From NCBI RefSeq assembly GCF_041053105.1, contig NZ_CP163444.1, forward strand, positions 2,976,001 to 3,040,000: a DNA stretch of 64,000 nt, given 5' to 3'. The notes beneath the pieces are model-generated. The model ran no database searches. It was not told where the DNA came from and saw nothing but the letters and a program-made list of their open reading frames with translations. Numbering within the stretch: the stretch's first letter is position 1; every line of letters begins with the position of its first letter. The position numbers and the translations under genes are program-made. Positions 1-9,302 of the stretch are shown one piece after another. The DNA comes from Streptomyces sp. R44. Lineage in GTDB: Bacteria; Actinomycetota; Actinomycetes; Streptomycetales; Streptomycetaceae.

Positions 1-114
1 CGTGGACCTGTCTGACCTGTCCCGTGCCTCGTCGAAGTCGGCTCCGGCCTCGACACTGGTCAGGGCGCGTTCGGCAGTCCCGCGGGGCGGTGCCCCTGGG
101 CGCGCTCGTCTCAC
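1..114 (-). CDS. 5' end of an unidentified leftward gene (partial)
   Basis: A GTG at 114 (reading leftwards) is preceded by a strong Shine-Dalgarno, CAGGAGG at 121-127 with a 6-nt spacer. The frame stays open to the window edge, giving about 38 codons. The visible product begins VRRARPGAPPRG and is Arg-rich, then turns acidic. I recognise no domain in so short a piece, and the GC-rich codon use is ordinary for the window. It lies downstream of proB on the same strand, but the 151-nt gap contains its own possible promoter region, so co-transcription is uncertain. In many genomes proA sits near proB, but this N-terminus does not look like ProA. Confidence 0.45.
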   Translation of the reverse strand, partial: MRRARPGAPPRGTAERALTSVEAGADFDEARDRSDRST

Positions 115-265
115 CGGCGGCCTCCTGTGTGATGCGTGTGGTGCTGTACCCCGCCTTGTCTTACCCCCGAGACAAAGTTGACCAGCCCGAGGCGGCACAT
201 GGGGCGGTTTTGGTAAACGTCCCTTCCGGATGGCCAGACTTTCAGCCGTTTCGGCGTCGGCCGAA

Positions 266-1369
266 TCAGCGGATGACGACCAGGTCGTCGCGGTGGACGA
301 CCTCGCGCTCGTACTCGGGTCCGAGGTCCTTGGCGAGCTCATGGGTGGAGCGGCCGAGCATCCGGGGCAGCTCCTTGGCGTCGAAGTTGACGAGGCCGCG
401 GGCGACGGCCCGGCCGGAGGCGTCGCGGAGCTCGACGGGGTCGCCGGCCACGAAGTCGCCCTCGACGGCCGCGACACCGGCCGCGAGCAGGGACTTCTTG
501 CCCTCGACGACGGCCCGTACGGCTCCGTCGTCGAGGCTGAGGGAGCCCTGCGGGGTGGAGGCGTGGGCGAGCCAGAGCAGCCGGTCGGCGGAGCGGCGGC
601 CGGTGCGGTGGAAGTAGGTGCCGGTGTCCCGGCCGGCGAGGGCGTCGGCGGCGCGGCTCGCGGAGGTGAGGACGACGGGGATGCCGGCGGCGGCGGCGAT
701 CCGGGCCGCCTCGACCTTGGTGACCATGCCGCCGGTGCCGACGCCCGCCTTGCCGGCCGAGCCGATCTCCACGTGGGCGATGTCGGCGGGGCCGCTGACC
801 TGGGCGATCCTCGACGTGCCCGGCTTGGACGGGTCGCCGTCGTACAGCCCGTCGACGTCGGAGAGCAGCACGAGCAGGTCGGCGCGGACGAGGTGGGCGA
901 CGAGGGCGGCGAGCCGGTCGTTGTCGCCGAAGCGGATCTCGTCGGTGGCGACGGTGTCGTTCTCGTTGACCACGGGCAGCGCGCCCATGGCGAGGAGCTG
1001 GTCCAGGGTGCGGTACGCGTTGCGGTAGTGGGCGCGCCGGCTGGTGTCGTCGGTGGTGAGGAGGACCTGGCCGACGCGGACGCCGTAGCGGGCGAAGGAG
1101 GCGGTGTAGCGGGCGACGAGGAGGCCCTGGCCGACGCTGGCGGCGGCCTGCTGCCGGGCGAGGTCCTTGGGGCGGCGGGTGAGGCCGAGCGGGGCTAGTC
1201 CGGCGGCGATGGCGCCGGAGGAGACGAGGACGATCTCCTTCTCGCCGCCGCTGCGGACATTGGCGAGGACGTCGACGAGGGCGTCGACGCGGTCGGCGTC
1301 CAGGCCTCCGGAGGCGGTGGTGAGCGAGGACGAGCCGACCTTGACGACGATCCTGCGGGCCTCCGTCAC
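266..1369 (-). CDS. proB: Glutamate 5-kinase
   Basis: Phosphorylates L-glutamate to glutamyl-5-phosphate, the first step of proline synthesis, in the cytosol. The N-terminal amino-acid-kinase domain opens with RIVVKVGSSSLTT and contains VLVSSGAIAAG and VVNENDTVATDEI; a C-terminal PUA domain follows (DASGRAVARGLVNF region). The reading frame is open to a GTG at 1441. I prefer the GTG at 1369 because it has GAGG six bases upstream and yields 367 residues, the usual family length. The extra N-terminal codons are built from a 12-bp tandem repeat (1393-1440) and read as TQVATQVTG-like low complexity. GTG at 1384 is a third option. The gene seems to be transcribed on its own: the next leftward gene starts 151 bp away. 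Confidence 0.93.
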   Translation of the reverse strand: MTEARRIVVKVGSSSLTTASGGLDADRVDALVDVLANVRSGGEKEIVLVSSGAIAAGLAPLGLTRRPKDLARQQAAASVGQGLLVARYTASFARYGVRVGQVLLTTDDTSRRAHYRNAYRTLDQLLAMGALPVVNENDTVATDEIRFGDNDRLAALVAHLVRADLLVLLSDVDGLYDGDPSKPGTSRIAQVSGPADIAHVEIGSAGKAGVGTGGMVTKVEAARIAAAAGIPVVLTSASRAADALAGRDTGTYFHRTGRRSADRLLWLAHASTPQGSLSLDDGAVRAVVEGKKSLLAAGVAAVEGDFVAGDPVELRDASGRAVARGLVNFDAKELPRMLGRSTHELAKDLGPEYEREVVHRDDLVVIR

Positions 1370-1392
1370 GTACTGCCTCGCCACGTCCGTCT

Positions 1393-1440
1393 GTCCCGTC
1401 ACGTGTCCCGTCACCTGCGTCGCCACCTGCGTCGTCCTCA
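1393..1440. repeat. 12-bp tandem repeat at the proB 5' end
   Basis: Four consecutive 12-bp units read GTCCCGTCACGT, GTCCCGTCACCT, GCGTCGCCACCT and GCGTCGTCCTCA on the + strand. They overlap the only part of the proB frame with no homology-like character. This supports a proB start downstream of the repeat. Confidence 0.6.
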
Positions 1441-1489
1441 CTCGGCTGTCCCACGCGCCGCGCGCTCCCCGCCGCGGCTGCCAGGCAAT

Positions 1490-1951
1490 CTACGCGAGCC
1501 GGGAGGGCTGTCGCTCGTCCGTTTCGCTCCCTGGACCCGAGCCGGGCGCCTCGGCGGAGCGGGGCACCAGGATCCGCTGGGAGATCAGGTAGGTGAACGG
1601 GATGGCGACGACGGCCGCGACGAGTGGCGCGATCCTGTCGTCCATTCCGGCCCAGGTGACGAGGGCGTAGAGACCGACGCTCTGCACCAGGTAGTTGGTG
1701 ACGTTGGTGAGCGGGAAGAGGGCGAACTTCTTCCACGTCGGCCGGGTGCGGTAGGTGAAGTAGGTGTTGAGGAAGAACGAGCCGATCATGCTCAGGACGA
1801 AGGCGAGGGAGTACGCGGCGAAGTACGGCATCCACGGGTGCAGGAGCAGGTAGCAGCCGAAGAAGGTGCCGGTGTTGACGCCGCCGACGAGACCGAACCT
1901 GAAGATCTCGGCCAGCCGTGCCCGCCCCGCGGTGGGCGAGCCGGCTCCCAT
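1490..1951 (-). CDS. GtrA-family membrane protein
   Basis: A 153-residue protein with four predicted membrane helices. It has the GtrA signature: FRFGLVGGVNTGTFF at the N-terminus, an SFFLNTYFTYR motif in the middle, and a YLISQRILV end. GtrA-like proteins are thought to flip or present polyprenyl-phosphate-linked sugars for surface glycan modification. The start codon shares one base with the stop of the upstream GT2 gene (TGATG at 1949-1953), so the two are translationally coupled. That is the classic gtrA-gtrB pairing: the GT2 would make polyprenyl-phosphate sugar and this protein would move it across the membrane. The substrate sugar cannot be read from sequence. Confidence 0.88.
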   Translation of the reverse strand: MGAGSPTAGRARLAEIFRFGLVGGVNTGTFFGCYLLLHPWMPYFAAYSLAFVLSMIGSFFLNTYFTYRTRPTWKKFALFPLTNVTNYLVQSVGLYALVTWAGMDDRIAPLVAAVVAIPFTYLISQRILVPRSAEAPGSGPGSETDERQPSRLA

Positions 1952-2946
1952 CAGCGCTCTCCGTCGGTGGCCGAGATGCGGATCCGCTCGGCGGCGAGCT
2001 GCTCGGCGGACCCGTGTCCGAAGGAGCGGTGGGTCTCCTTCACGAGGAAGTGCGGGCGGCGCTTGGTCTCGTAGTAGATACGGCCGATGTACTCGCCGAT
2101 CAGACCCAGCATCATCATCTGCACGCCCCCGAGGCCCACGATGATGGCGACCAGGGTGACGTATCCGGGGGCGGTGACGCCGTGGACTATGGCGGCGACG
2201 GCCACCCAGACCACATAGAGGGCCGCGAGGCCGCTCAGCATCATCCCGAGCCAGAGGGCGATGCGCAGCGGACGGTTGTTGAAGGAGATCAGCCCGTCCA
2301 TGCCGTAGTTGACCAGGGAGCTGAACTTCCACTTCGTCTCACCGCCCTCGCGTGCGGCGTTCTGGTAGTCGAAGGTGACGGTGTCGAAGCCGATCCAGGA
2401 GAAGAGGCCCTTGGAGAAGCGGTTGTACTCGGGCAGCGAGAGCAGCGCGTCGACGGCGGGGCGGGAGAGCAGACGGAAGTCTCCGACGCCGTCGGTGAGC
2501 TCGACGTCGACCCAGCGGTTGACGGCCCGGTAGTACATGCGGCTCAGCGCGGAGCGGAGCTTCTTGTCGCCTTCACGGGTCCTTCGCGCGATGACCTGAT
2601 CGTGACCCTGGTGGTGCAGGTCCAGCATGCGCGCGAGGAGCTCCGGCGGGTGCTGGAGGTCGGCGTCCATGATGACGACGGCGTCGCCGGTGGATTTGCG
2701 GAGACCCGCCAGCATGGCGGCCTCCTTGCCGAAGTTGCGACTGAAGGAGGCATACTGTGTGCGGTTCTGGTGAAGAGCCGCAATGGCCCGCAGCTTGCCC
2801 AGGGTTCCGTCGGAGCTGCCGTCGTCCACGTAGCAGATCTCGTAGTCGACCGGGAGGGCGTCGAGTACCTGACGCATCCGCGCGTCGAACCGCTCGACGA
2901 CGTCCTCTTCGTTGAAGCAGGGAACGACGACGGAAAGTTTGGTCAT
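1951..2946 (-). CDS. Glycosyltransferase family 2, GtrB/dolichyl-phosphate-sugar-synthase type
   Basis: 331 residues. The N-terminal GT-A domain begins MTKLSVVVPCFNEEDVVERF; YVDDGSSDGT carries a nucleotide-sugar-binding acidic motif and VIMDADLQHPPE contains the DxD-like metal site. Two C-terminal hydrophobic segments (IALWLGMMLSGLAALYVVW and a VTLVAIIVGLGGVQMMM region) anchor it in the membrane. The family transfers a sugar from UDP or GDP to polyprenyl phosphate. It is coupled by TGATG to the GtrA gene and divergent from the large membrane-protein gene at 3187; the 240-bp gap between them is comparatively AT-rich and probably holds both promoters. Most likely role: supplying a lipid-linked sugar to decorate a wall polymer. 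Confidence 0.9.
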   Translation of the reverse strand: MTKLSVVVPCFNEEDVVERFDARMRQVLDALPVDYEICYVDDGSSDGTLGKLRAIAALHQNRTQYASFSRNFGKEAAMLAGLRKSTGDAVVIMDADLQHPPELLARMLDLHHQGHDQVIARRTREGDKKLRSALSRMYYRAVNRWVDVELTDGVGDFRLLSRPAVDALLSLPEYNRFSKGLFSWIGFDTVTFDYQNAAREGGETKWKFSSLVNYGMDGLISFNNRPLRIALWLGMMLSGLAALYVVWVAVAAIVHGVTAPGYVTLVAIIVGLGGVQMMMLGLIGEYIGRIYYETKRRPHFLVKETHRSFGHGSAEQLAAERIRISATDGER

Positions 2947-3186
2947 GGAACGTTCACTCCATCGGGATGAGCGAGGGCGCGCCCTGAGTGGCGACCAGCA
3001 GACTCTTCCTTGAACAGCACGGTGCGGTACAAGGCGGGTGGGGGCCGTCGGGCGTGCCCCGCGTGGCCATCCCGGTCGGCATGCCGTCCATACAATAAAG
3101 CATCACTGAAGACCGTGAATATGCGTGGCATCTTCACGTATTTGGCACAACTGGAGACGGCCTTGAGGCCAGGGGAGCTACCACCG

Positions 3187-4782
3187 GTGAGCAGGACCAC
3201 CATCTCAGAGCGCGGTGAGACACCGCTTCCGGAGGACGAAGCGGGCGCCGGCGCTCCCGGTGGGAAGGGGTTCCGGCGGACCCTCGGCGGGATCGGGCTC
3301 GTCGTCGCCGTCGGTTCGGGCGCGCTGCTCGCGGTCGGTGCCTTCCTCGGTCTCTACGTACGCCCCACGTCCGACGACTGGTGTGCCCTCTGGAAGGCCC
3401 GGGACATGGGTCCCTTCGGTCTCGCCTCGGACTTCTACAACACTCAGAACGGCCGCGTCACCAACGCCTTCCTCAGCGGCGTGATCTACGCCGACGACAT
3501 GCTGGGGCCGAAGGTGATGCCCGCCTTCCTGGTGGTGTCGCTGGGCGTCGCGCTCTTCCTGCTCGCCCGCGCCGCGCTGCGCGCCCTCGGCCGTCCGCAG
3601 CCCCCGGCGGTGCTGCTCGTGGCCGCTGTGGGCCTGATCGAGGCGCTGCTGTTCTTCGCCGGTACGCGCCCCTACCAGGTGCTGCTCTGGGCGCCGGCCA
3701 CCATCTCCCACACCCTGCCGAGCGTGATCGGCCTCTGGGCCGTGGTCGTCGCCGTCGTCGCGGCCCGCTCCCGGCACCGGTGGGCCCGGCCCGCCGCCGT
3801 GGCCACGGCGGTCCTGACCGGCATGGCGATAGGGACACTCAGCGAGCCGTTCACCATGGTGGCCGGCATCTCCGCGGCCTCCGTCGGAGTCCTCTGCCTG
3901 CCCCGCCTGCGCTGGGCGAAGGACTGGTACGTCTCCACCTGGTGCGTCGCGGCCTGCGTCGGTCTCGCCTCCGGTCTCGCCCTCCTGTACACCTCCCCCG
4001 GCGCCCAGTGGCGGCGGGCCCAGGTCCCGAAGAAGCCGCTGACGCTCTCCGAGGTGGGCGAGACGATCCACGACTGGTGGCGCATGTGGCAGACCATCGG
4101 TGACCAGTGGGCGTACGCGGGAGCCCTCGCCGTCGGCGTCCTGCTGGGTCTGGGCCTCGTCTTCGCCGGCCCGATCGCCGGCCACCGTCCCGCCGCCCCC
4201 GCCGAGGACGGCCGGCCGCGCCGCCGCGGCCGGCGCGCCGCGGCCGCCGGGGAAGGCCGCCCGCGCGGCCTGACGGTCGTCGCCGCGCTGCTGCCGCTGC
4301 CGCTGCTCGCCCTCGCGAGCCTGGGCGTCGCGTACGGCCTGCGGAGCGGTTACGGCATCACCGGCTGGACGTACGCCCGCACGTGGACGAACTTCCTCGT
4401 CCCGATGCTGCTCATCCTCTGCGCGTACGGCACCTGGGCCGGCCACTGGCTCGGCCGTCGGCTGACGGCCCCGCGCCCCGCCGCCCGCGCGGCCCGTGCC
4501 GTCACGCTGCTCGCGGCGGGCGCGCTCGCCGTGGGAAGCGCGATCGCCCTGGTGCAGCCGGTGCACACGACGGCCACGGGCACGGTGGCGCGGAGCATCG
4601 CCTGGGACCGGCAGAACACCCGGATCCGCGCGGAGATCGCCAACGGCGCCACGGACGTCGCGTACCGCCCCATGTACATCGGCTGGCTCGCGGAGCCCTT
4701 CTTCACCAAGGTGTACGCGCGCGACTGGGCGGCCCAGTGCGCGGCCCGGTACTACGAGGTGGACAAGATCCACCGCGGCTGA
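3187..4782 (+). CDS. Multi-pass membrane protein, DUF6056/GT-C-like
   Basis: 531 residues from a GTG at 3187, which has AGGGGAG upstream; the frame is open to 3010, but the extra 59 codons are poorly coding. About ten hydrophobic helices are visible. After the first comes RPTSDDWCALWK, an acidic loop of the kind that precedes catalysis in GT-C glycosyltransferases. Later motifs are NGRVTNAFL and the large external loop before the C-terminus (ARDWAAQCAARYYEVDK). Its place between polyprenyl-sugar GT2/GtrA genes and a TagF-like polymerase suggests transfer of a lipid-linked sugar onto a surface polymer. That function is inferred from topology and context; the residues do not prove it. Confidence 0.72.
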   Translation: MSRTTISERGETPLPEDEAGAGAPGGKGFRRTLGGIGLVVAVGSGALLAVGAFLGLYVRPTSDDWCALWKARDMGPFGLASDFYNTQNGRVTNAFLSGVIYADDMLGPKVMPAFLVVSLGVALFLLARAALRALGRPQPPAVLLVAAVGLIEALLFFAGTRPYQVLLWAPATISHTLPSVIGLWAVVVAVVAARSRHRWARPAAVATAVLTGMAIGTLSEPFTMVAGISAASVGVLCLPRLRWAKDWYVSTWCVAACVGLASGLALLYTSPGAQWRRAQVPKKPLTLSEVGETIHDWWRMWQTIGDQWAYAGALAVGVLLGLGLVFAGPIAGHRPAAPAEDGRPRRRGRRAAAAGEGRPRGLTVVAALLPLPLLALASLGVAYGLRSGYGITGWTYARTWTNFLVPMLLILCAYGTWAGHWLGRRLTAPRPAARAARAVTLLAAGALAVGSAIALVQPVHTTATGTVARSIAWDRQNTRIRAEIANGATDVAYRPMYIGWLAEPFFTKVYARDWAAQCAARYYEVDKIHRG

Positions 4783-5145
4783 CGCCCTGCGAGTGCCGCG
4801 CGACACCTCATCAGGCGTGTCGGGTCGGACACACCCGGCTGCCACGCCCGTGCCCCTCCCCCGGCTTCCGGCTCCGGAATCCCGGGGAGGGGTGTGTTCC
4901 CCATCACTTCCGGCAGACGGCCGCGAGGGGATGTGAGGTAGTTTCGCGGCACTCGCGGCCCGCACGTATCGCGGCTGACCAGGCATCGCCCGTAAGGGCG
5001 ACTCCTGACGCGTGCGGATGGTTGCCCCCTCGGATCCGGACCGATCAGGACACGGCAGACGGCGTAACCGCCGGACGGCGCGACAAAAGGGGTGGGGAAC
5101 ACCAGGTAGCTTGGGTGCGTCTGGAGGAAAGACAAGTGGATCGAG
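4783..5145. other. 363-bp non-coding gap before the TagF-like gene
   Basis: No convincing gene lies here. The gap contains a terminator-like hairpin (4853-4892), a short inverted repeat GTGTC-N6-GACAC near 4818-4833, and a small hairpin (GCCC-GTAA-GGGC) around 4990-5002. Its right end holds the ribosome-binding region of the next gene, where GGAGGAAAG at 5123-5131 lies unusually far from the assigned start. A promoter for the TagF-GT4 pair is probably here, but I cannot place -10/-35 boxes with confidence. Confidence 0.5.
4853..4892 (+). terminator. Hairpin after the membrane-protein gene
   Basis: The arms 4853-4864 and 4882-4892 pair with one bulge. The loop itself contains a second perfect stem, TTCCGG-CT-CCGGAA. 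There is no U-tract, as is usual for Streptomyces terminators. It lies 70 bp after the upstream stop. Confidence 0.5.
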
Positions 5146-8016
5146 GTGGAAGTGCCTGACGTCTCCGTGGTCGTCATCGCCTACAACGACGCAGAGCGTC
5201 TGCCGACGGCCGTACGGTCGGTGCTGGACCAGAGTCTGCACGGCGTCGAAGTCGTGATCGTCGACGACTGCAGCAAGGACAGCACCTTCGAGGTCGCCAA
5301 GGCGCTCGCCGCCGAGACCCCGGACCGGGTCAGAGCGTTCCAGCTGCCGCAGAACAGCGGCGGCTGCGGTGCGCCCCGCAACTTCGGCATCCAGCAGGCC
5401 GCCGGCACCTACGTCATGTTCCTCGACAGTGACGACGTGCTGGAGCGCAACGCCTGCCGGAACATGCTGAACGCGGCCGAGTCCACCGGCGCCGACCTGG
5501 TGTCCGGCCTCTGCGTGCGCGTCCACCTGGACAGCCGCCACCAGAAGACCACCGAGTGGTACCCGTGGATCTACTCGCAGACCCGGACGATCGACTCCAT
5601 CACCGAGCTGCCCGACCTCCTGGTCTTCGACACCCTGTCGACGAACAAGTGCTACCGCCGCGAGTTCCTCCTGGAGCAGGGGCTGGAGTTCCCCGTCGGC
5701 ATCCACTACGAGGACCTGCTCTTCTCGGCCCAGGCGTACGTCGCCGCGAGCCGGATCACGCTCATCCCGAACCACGTCTACTACTGGAACGTGCAGGAGA
5801 GCGCCGCCGCGAAGTCGATCAGCAACCGGCGCCACGAGATCGCCAACTTCGTCCACCGGATGGAGATCCACCGCCGGGTGGACGCCCTGCTGGAGAGCAG
5901 GGGCTACGAGGACCTGAAGTACCGCAAGGACATCAAGTTCCTCAAGCACGACCTCGTTCTCCACTTCCGCGACCTCGCGCTCCTCGACGAGGACTACCGG
6001 CGCGAGTTCGCCGCGCTGGCCAACGGCTACCTCGCCGAGATAGATCCCCAGGCGTACTCCGAGGTCCAGCGCCTGCACGCCATCTGCGCCTACCTGCTGA
6101 GCAAGGAGGACTGGGACAACCTGCTCCCGGCCACCGACGCGCTCACCAACGCGGGCCGGCTCACCAGCCCGCTCGCCGAGCGGGACGGCCAGGTCTACTG
6201 GTGCGACCGGCACCTGGACAGCGAGCAGGGTCGCGAGATCCTGGACATGACCGCCGCCGGCTACCACGCCAAGCCGCTCACCTCCCTGGTCCTGGGCAAC
6301 CGGCTGACCTCGTACGAGAGCACCGACGGCGTCGTGAAGCTGGCCGGCCGGGTGGTCAACCCGCTGGGCCGGATCCGTCCGGACGCGAAGCTCCAGGCGG
6401 TCCTGGAGTTCTCGGCCCGCCGCAGCGTCGGCGGCAGGACCGCGCGCATCCCGGTGGCCTCGGTCCGCCACACCGACGAGTGGATCGAGTGGGAGGGCAC
6501 GGTCGACGTGGCCCGCACCGTTCGCCCGCTCGGCATCATCGACGCCGTCTGGGACGTCCGGCTGATCCTCTCCGTCGACGGCGAGCAGCTCAGGACCCGC
6601 GTCTCCGTGGGCGGGACCCCGCTCGACGAGGCCCGTTCCCTGCGCGTCCGCCCCCGCCTGACCTCGCTGGTCTCCGACCGCTTCGTGCCGGAGATCACCA
6701 AGAAGGGCAACCTGTCGTACGTGCTCGCCGCCGAGGGCAAGGCGGCCGTGCACACCTCGGCGATGATCGAGGGCGCGATGCACGGACGCCCCGCCGAACT
6801 GGCCAAGACCAGCCTGCGCCGGCTGCTCAAGGCGAAGCGGGACCTGAACTCGGGCGAGACCAAGCTCCGCGTCTACCACGAGCTGTACAGCAAGCTGCCG
6901 ATCAAGAAGGGGCTCGTCGTCTTCGAGAGCCACCTCGGCAAGCAGTACAGCGACAGCCCGAAGGCGATCTACGAGGAGATGCGCCGACAGGGCGTCAAGT
7001 TCGAGGCCGTCTGGTCCTACGCGGGCGCCAAGCCGACCGGCTTCCCCAAGGACGCGACGCTGGTGAAGCGCTGGAGCTGGCAGTACCTGCGGGCGCTGGC
7101 CCAGGCCGAGTTCTGGATCGACAACCAGGGCTTCCCGCTGCGGCTCGCCAAGCGGCCGGGGACCACGTACATCCAGACCTGGCACGGCACCGCCCTGAAG
7201 CGGATGGGCTTCGACGAGCCGACCACCAAGGCGCGCGGGCTCGCCGCCCAGGCGTCCTTCCAGGAGTCGCTGGACCGGTTCGACCACTTCCTGATCCGCG
7301 GCGAGCACGACCGGCGCACCCTCGCGAAGGGCTTCCGGCTCCGCGACGAGGTGCTGCTGCCCGTCGGCTACCCGCGCAACGACGACCTCGCCGAGGCGCG
7401 TCGCAAGGAGGCCGAGGCCGGCACCCGGGACCGCGGCCCGCTCGCCGCCGAGCTGGGCATCGCCCCGGAGAAGAAGGTGCTGCTGTACGCGCCGACCTTC
7501 CGGGCCGCCCCGGGCGGCAAGGTGCAGAAGTTCAAGGCCCCGTTCTCCGTCGAGGAGTTCGCCGAGCGCTTCGGCGACACCCACACCCTGCTGATCAGGA
7601 CCCACTACCTGAACAGCGTGACGCTGCCGCCGTCGGTGCGCGGCCGGGTGATCGACGTGTCGTCGCACCACGACATCACCCCCCTGCTCGCCCTCGCGGA
7701 CGGGCTGATCACCGACTACTCGTCCGTGATGTTCGACTACGGGCTGCTCGACCGTCCGATGATCTTCTTCACGTACGACTACGAGGAGTACGCGAAGGAG
7801 AACCGGGGCACCTACTTCGACCTGAAGGAGCGCGCGCCGGGCCCGGTCGTCGCCACGGAGGAGGAGCTCTACGGAGTGATCTCCAACTTCAAGGACGAGG
7901 CCGACACCAAGTACGCGGCCGCCCGTCAGCGGTTCAACGCAGAGTTCAGCGAGTACGACCGGGGTGACGCGGCCCGTCAGATCGTCGCCAAGTTCTTCAG
8001 CGGGAGCGGGAAGTGA
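5146..8016 (+). CDS. Bifunctional GT2 / TagF-like CDP-glycerol glycerophosphotransferase
   Basis: 956 residues in two halves. The N-terminal GT2 domain (about 1-330) shows [30 protein letters not shown] and [11 protein letters not shown] beta-rich linker follows (about 400-520). The C-terminal half (about 600-956) is CDP-glycerol:poly(glycerophosphate) glycerophosphotransferase-like: [32 protein letters not shown] and [11 protein letters not shown]. The family polymerises teichoic-acid-type chains on the inner membrane face. The GTG at 5146 gives [13 protein letters not shown] at 5152 is an alternative. The clear Shine-Dalgarno (5123-5131) is better spaced for an out-of-frame GTG at 5136 that opens a 7-codon mini-ORF ending at 5159. 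The stop overlaps the next start (GTGA at 8013-8016). Confidence 0.9.
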   Translation: MEVPDVSVVVIAYNDAERLPTAVRSVLDQSLHGVEVVIVDDCSKDSTFEVAKALAAETPDRVRAFQLPQNSGGCGAPRNFGIQQAAGTYVMFLDSDDVLERNACRNMLNAAESTGADLVSGLCVRVHLDSRHQKTTEWYPWIYSQTRTIDSITELPDLLVFDTLSTNKCYRREFLLEQGLEFPVGIHYEDLLFSAQAYVAASRITLIPNHVYYWNVQESAAAKSISNRRHEIANFVHRMEIHRRVDALLESRGYEDLKYRKDIKFLKHDLVLHFRDLALLDEDYRREFAALANGYLAEIDPQAYSEVQRLHAICAYLLSKEDWDNLLPATDALTNAGRLTSPLAERDGQVYWCDRHLDSEQGREILDMTAAGYHAKPLTSLVLGNRLTSYESTDGVVKLAGRVVNPLGRIRPDAKLQAVLEFSARRSVGGRTARIPVASVRHTDEWIEWEGTVDVARTVRPLGIIDAVWDVRLILSVDGEQLRTRVSVGGTPLDEARSLRVRPRLTSLVSDRFVPEITKKGNLSYVLAAEGKAAVHTSAMIEGAMHGRPAELAKTSLRRLLKAKRDLNSGETKLRVYHELYSKLPIKKGLVVFESHLGKQYSDSPKAIYEEMRRQGVKFEAVWSYAGAKPTGFPKDATLVKRWSWQYLRALAQAEFWIDNQGFPLRLAKRPGTTYIQTWHGTALKRMGFDEPTTKARGLAAQASFQESLDRFDHFLIRGEHDRRTLAKGFRLRDEVLLPVGYPRNDDLAEARRKEAEAGTRDRGPLAAELGIAPEKKVLLYAPTFRAAPGGKVQKFKAPFSVEEFAERFGDTHTLLIRTHYLNSVTLPPSVRGRVIDVSSHHDITPLLALADGLITDYSSVMFDYGLLDRPMIFFTYDYEEYAKENRGTYFDLKERAPGPVVATEEELYGVISNFKDEADTKYAAARQRFNAEFSEYDRGDAARQIVAKFFSGSGK

Positions 8017-9185
8017 CCAACCAGACCACCGTGTCCGGCGGCCGCGACATCTTCATCGTCTCCAACAGCGTGGACGAGATGGGCGGTGTGACGACCTGGA
8101 CGCACCAGATGGCCCGGGCGTTCACCGACCGCGGTCACCAGGTCCACGTCATCGGCATCACCCCCGCCCCCGCCGGCCGGCAGCACGAGTTCCCCGATCC
8201 GCTGCCGTACGCCACCACCACCCTGTACGACGCGCACCCGCCGCAGGTGAAGCCGCTGCGGGGCCTCAAGGGCAAGCTCAACGCGCCGGAGCGGCGCCGG
8301 CACGCGGCCCGCGCCGCGGGCATGCGCGAGCGCGCCGACCGGATGACAGCCCTGTTCCGGGCGGCCCGCCCGGGCTCCGTGGTGATCGTCACTCAGGTGT
8401 GGGCGATGGAGTGGGTCTCCCTCGCCGACACCAAGGGGCTCACCGTCATCGGCATGAGCCACGAGTCGTACGAGGCGAGCGCCGCGTCCTCCCGGCTGGC
8501 CCGGGTGAAGCGGTACTACCAGGACGTCGACCGGATGCTCGTCCTCACGCCGGGCGACGCCGACCGGTGGATCCGGGCGGGCATGGACAACGTCGGCCAC
8601 ATGCCGAACGCCCTGCCCTTCGTCCCCGAGCGCCCGGTGGCCCGCGAGGAGAAGCTGGTCGTCTCCATCGGCCGCCTCTCCCACGAGAAGGGCGTGGACA
8701 TGCTGCTCGACAGCTGGGCCGAGATCGCCTCCCGTCACCCCGACTGGAAGCTGCGGATCTACGGCACCGGCGACGAGGAGACGGCGCTGCGCGCCCGGAC
8801 GACCGACCTCGGTCTCGACGGGTCCGTGGAGTGGATGGGCCGGACGAACGACGTGCTCGGGGCCCTCTCGGACGCCTCGGTGTTCGCACAGGCGTCCCGC
8901 GCCGAGGGCTTCCCGATCACCCTCCTGGAGGCGATGGCGGCCGGCGTGCCGTGCGCCGCGTTCGACTGCGCGCCGGGCGTGCGGGAGATCATCCGCGACG
9001 GTGAGGACGGGCTGCTCGCGCGGCTCGGCAACGCCATGGAGCTCGGCGGCCACATGAGCGCCCTGATGTCCGACAAGGAGCTGCGGGACCGGATGGGCGA
9101 CGCCGCGTTCGAGAACGTGAAGCGGTACGCGCCCGACGAGATCACCGACCGCTGGGAGGCGCTCTTCGCCTTCCTGGAGCGCTGA
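8013..9185 (+). CDS. Glycosyltransferase family 4
   Basis: 390 residues, GT-B fold. The N-terminal half starts [19 protein letters not shown], the usual glycine-rich acceptor-side start. The C-terminal half has [20 protein letters not shown] and the donor-binding [16 protein letters not shown] with the E-x7-E pattern of retaining family 4 enzymes. It is translationally coupled to the TagF-like gene (4-nt GTGA overlap), so both products are probably made together. It likely adds a sugar to the same glycopolymer, as a decorating or priming enzyme. The donor cannot be told from sequence. A bidirectional terminator follows at 9212-9250. Confidence 0.9.
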   Translation: MTNQTTVSGGRDIFIVSNSVDEMGGVTTWTHQMARAFTDRGHQVHVIGITPAPAGRQHEFPDPLPYATTTLYDAHPPQVKPLRGLKGKLNAPERRRHAARAAGMRERADRMTALFRAARPGSVVIVTQVWAMEWVSLADTKGLTVIGMSHESYEASAASSRLARVKRYYQDVDRMLVLTPGDADRWIRAGMDNVGHMPNALPFVPERPVAREEKLVVSIGRLSHEKGVDMLLDSWAEIASRHPDWKLRIYGTGDEETALRARTTDLGLDGSVEWMGRTNDVLGALSDASVFAQASRAEGFPITLLEAMAAGVPCAAFDCAPGVREIIRDGEDGLLARLGNAMELGGHMSALMSDKELRDRMGDAAFENVKRYAPDEITDRWEALFAFLER

Positions 9186-9211
9186 CCGTAGAAGACCGCG
9201 GAAACGGCAAG

Positions 9212-9250
9212 AGGGAAGGGCCGGGGAGTCACACTCCCCGGCCCTTCCCT
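9212..9250. terminator. Bidirectional terminator between GT4 gene and galE
   Basis: A perfect 18-bp stem (9212-9229 with 9233-9250) closes a 3-nt loop. It sits between convergent genes, so it can serve both. Confidence 0.88.
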
Positions 9251-9252
9251 AT

Positions 9253-9298
9253 GCCTTGAGGCCTGCCCTGAGGCCTGCCCTGAGGGCTTGCCTTGAGG
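9253..9298. repeat. Short direct repeats beside the galE stop
   Basis: Imperfect tandem copies of CTGAGGCCTGCC fill the space between the terminator and the galE stop. They are non-coding, and I see no function. Confidence 0.6.
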
Positions 9299-9302
9299 TA
9301 GG

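Noticed and set aside
3205..7671. 1488-codon minus-strand open frame over the membrane-protein and TagF-like genes
   Set aside because: Antisense to two clear genes with recognised motifs, and its own translation is low-complexity Val/Gly/Asp/Leu.
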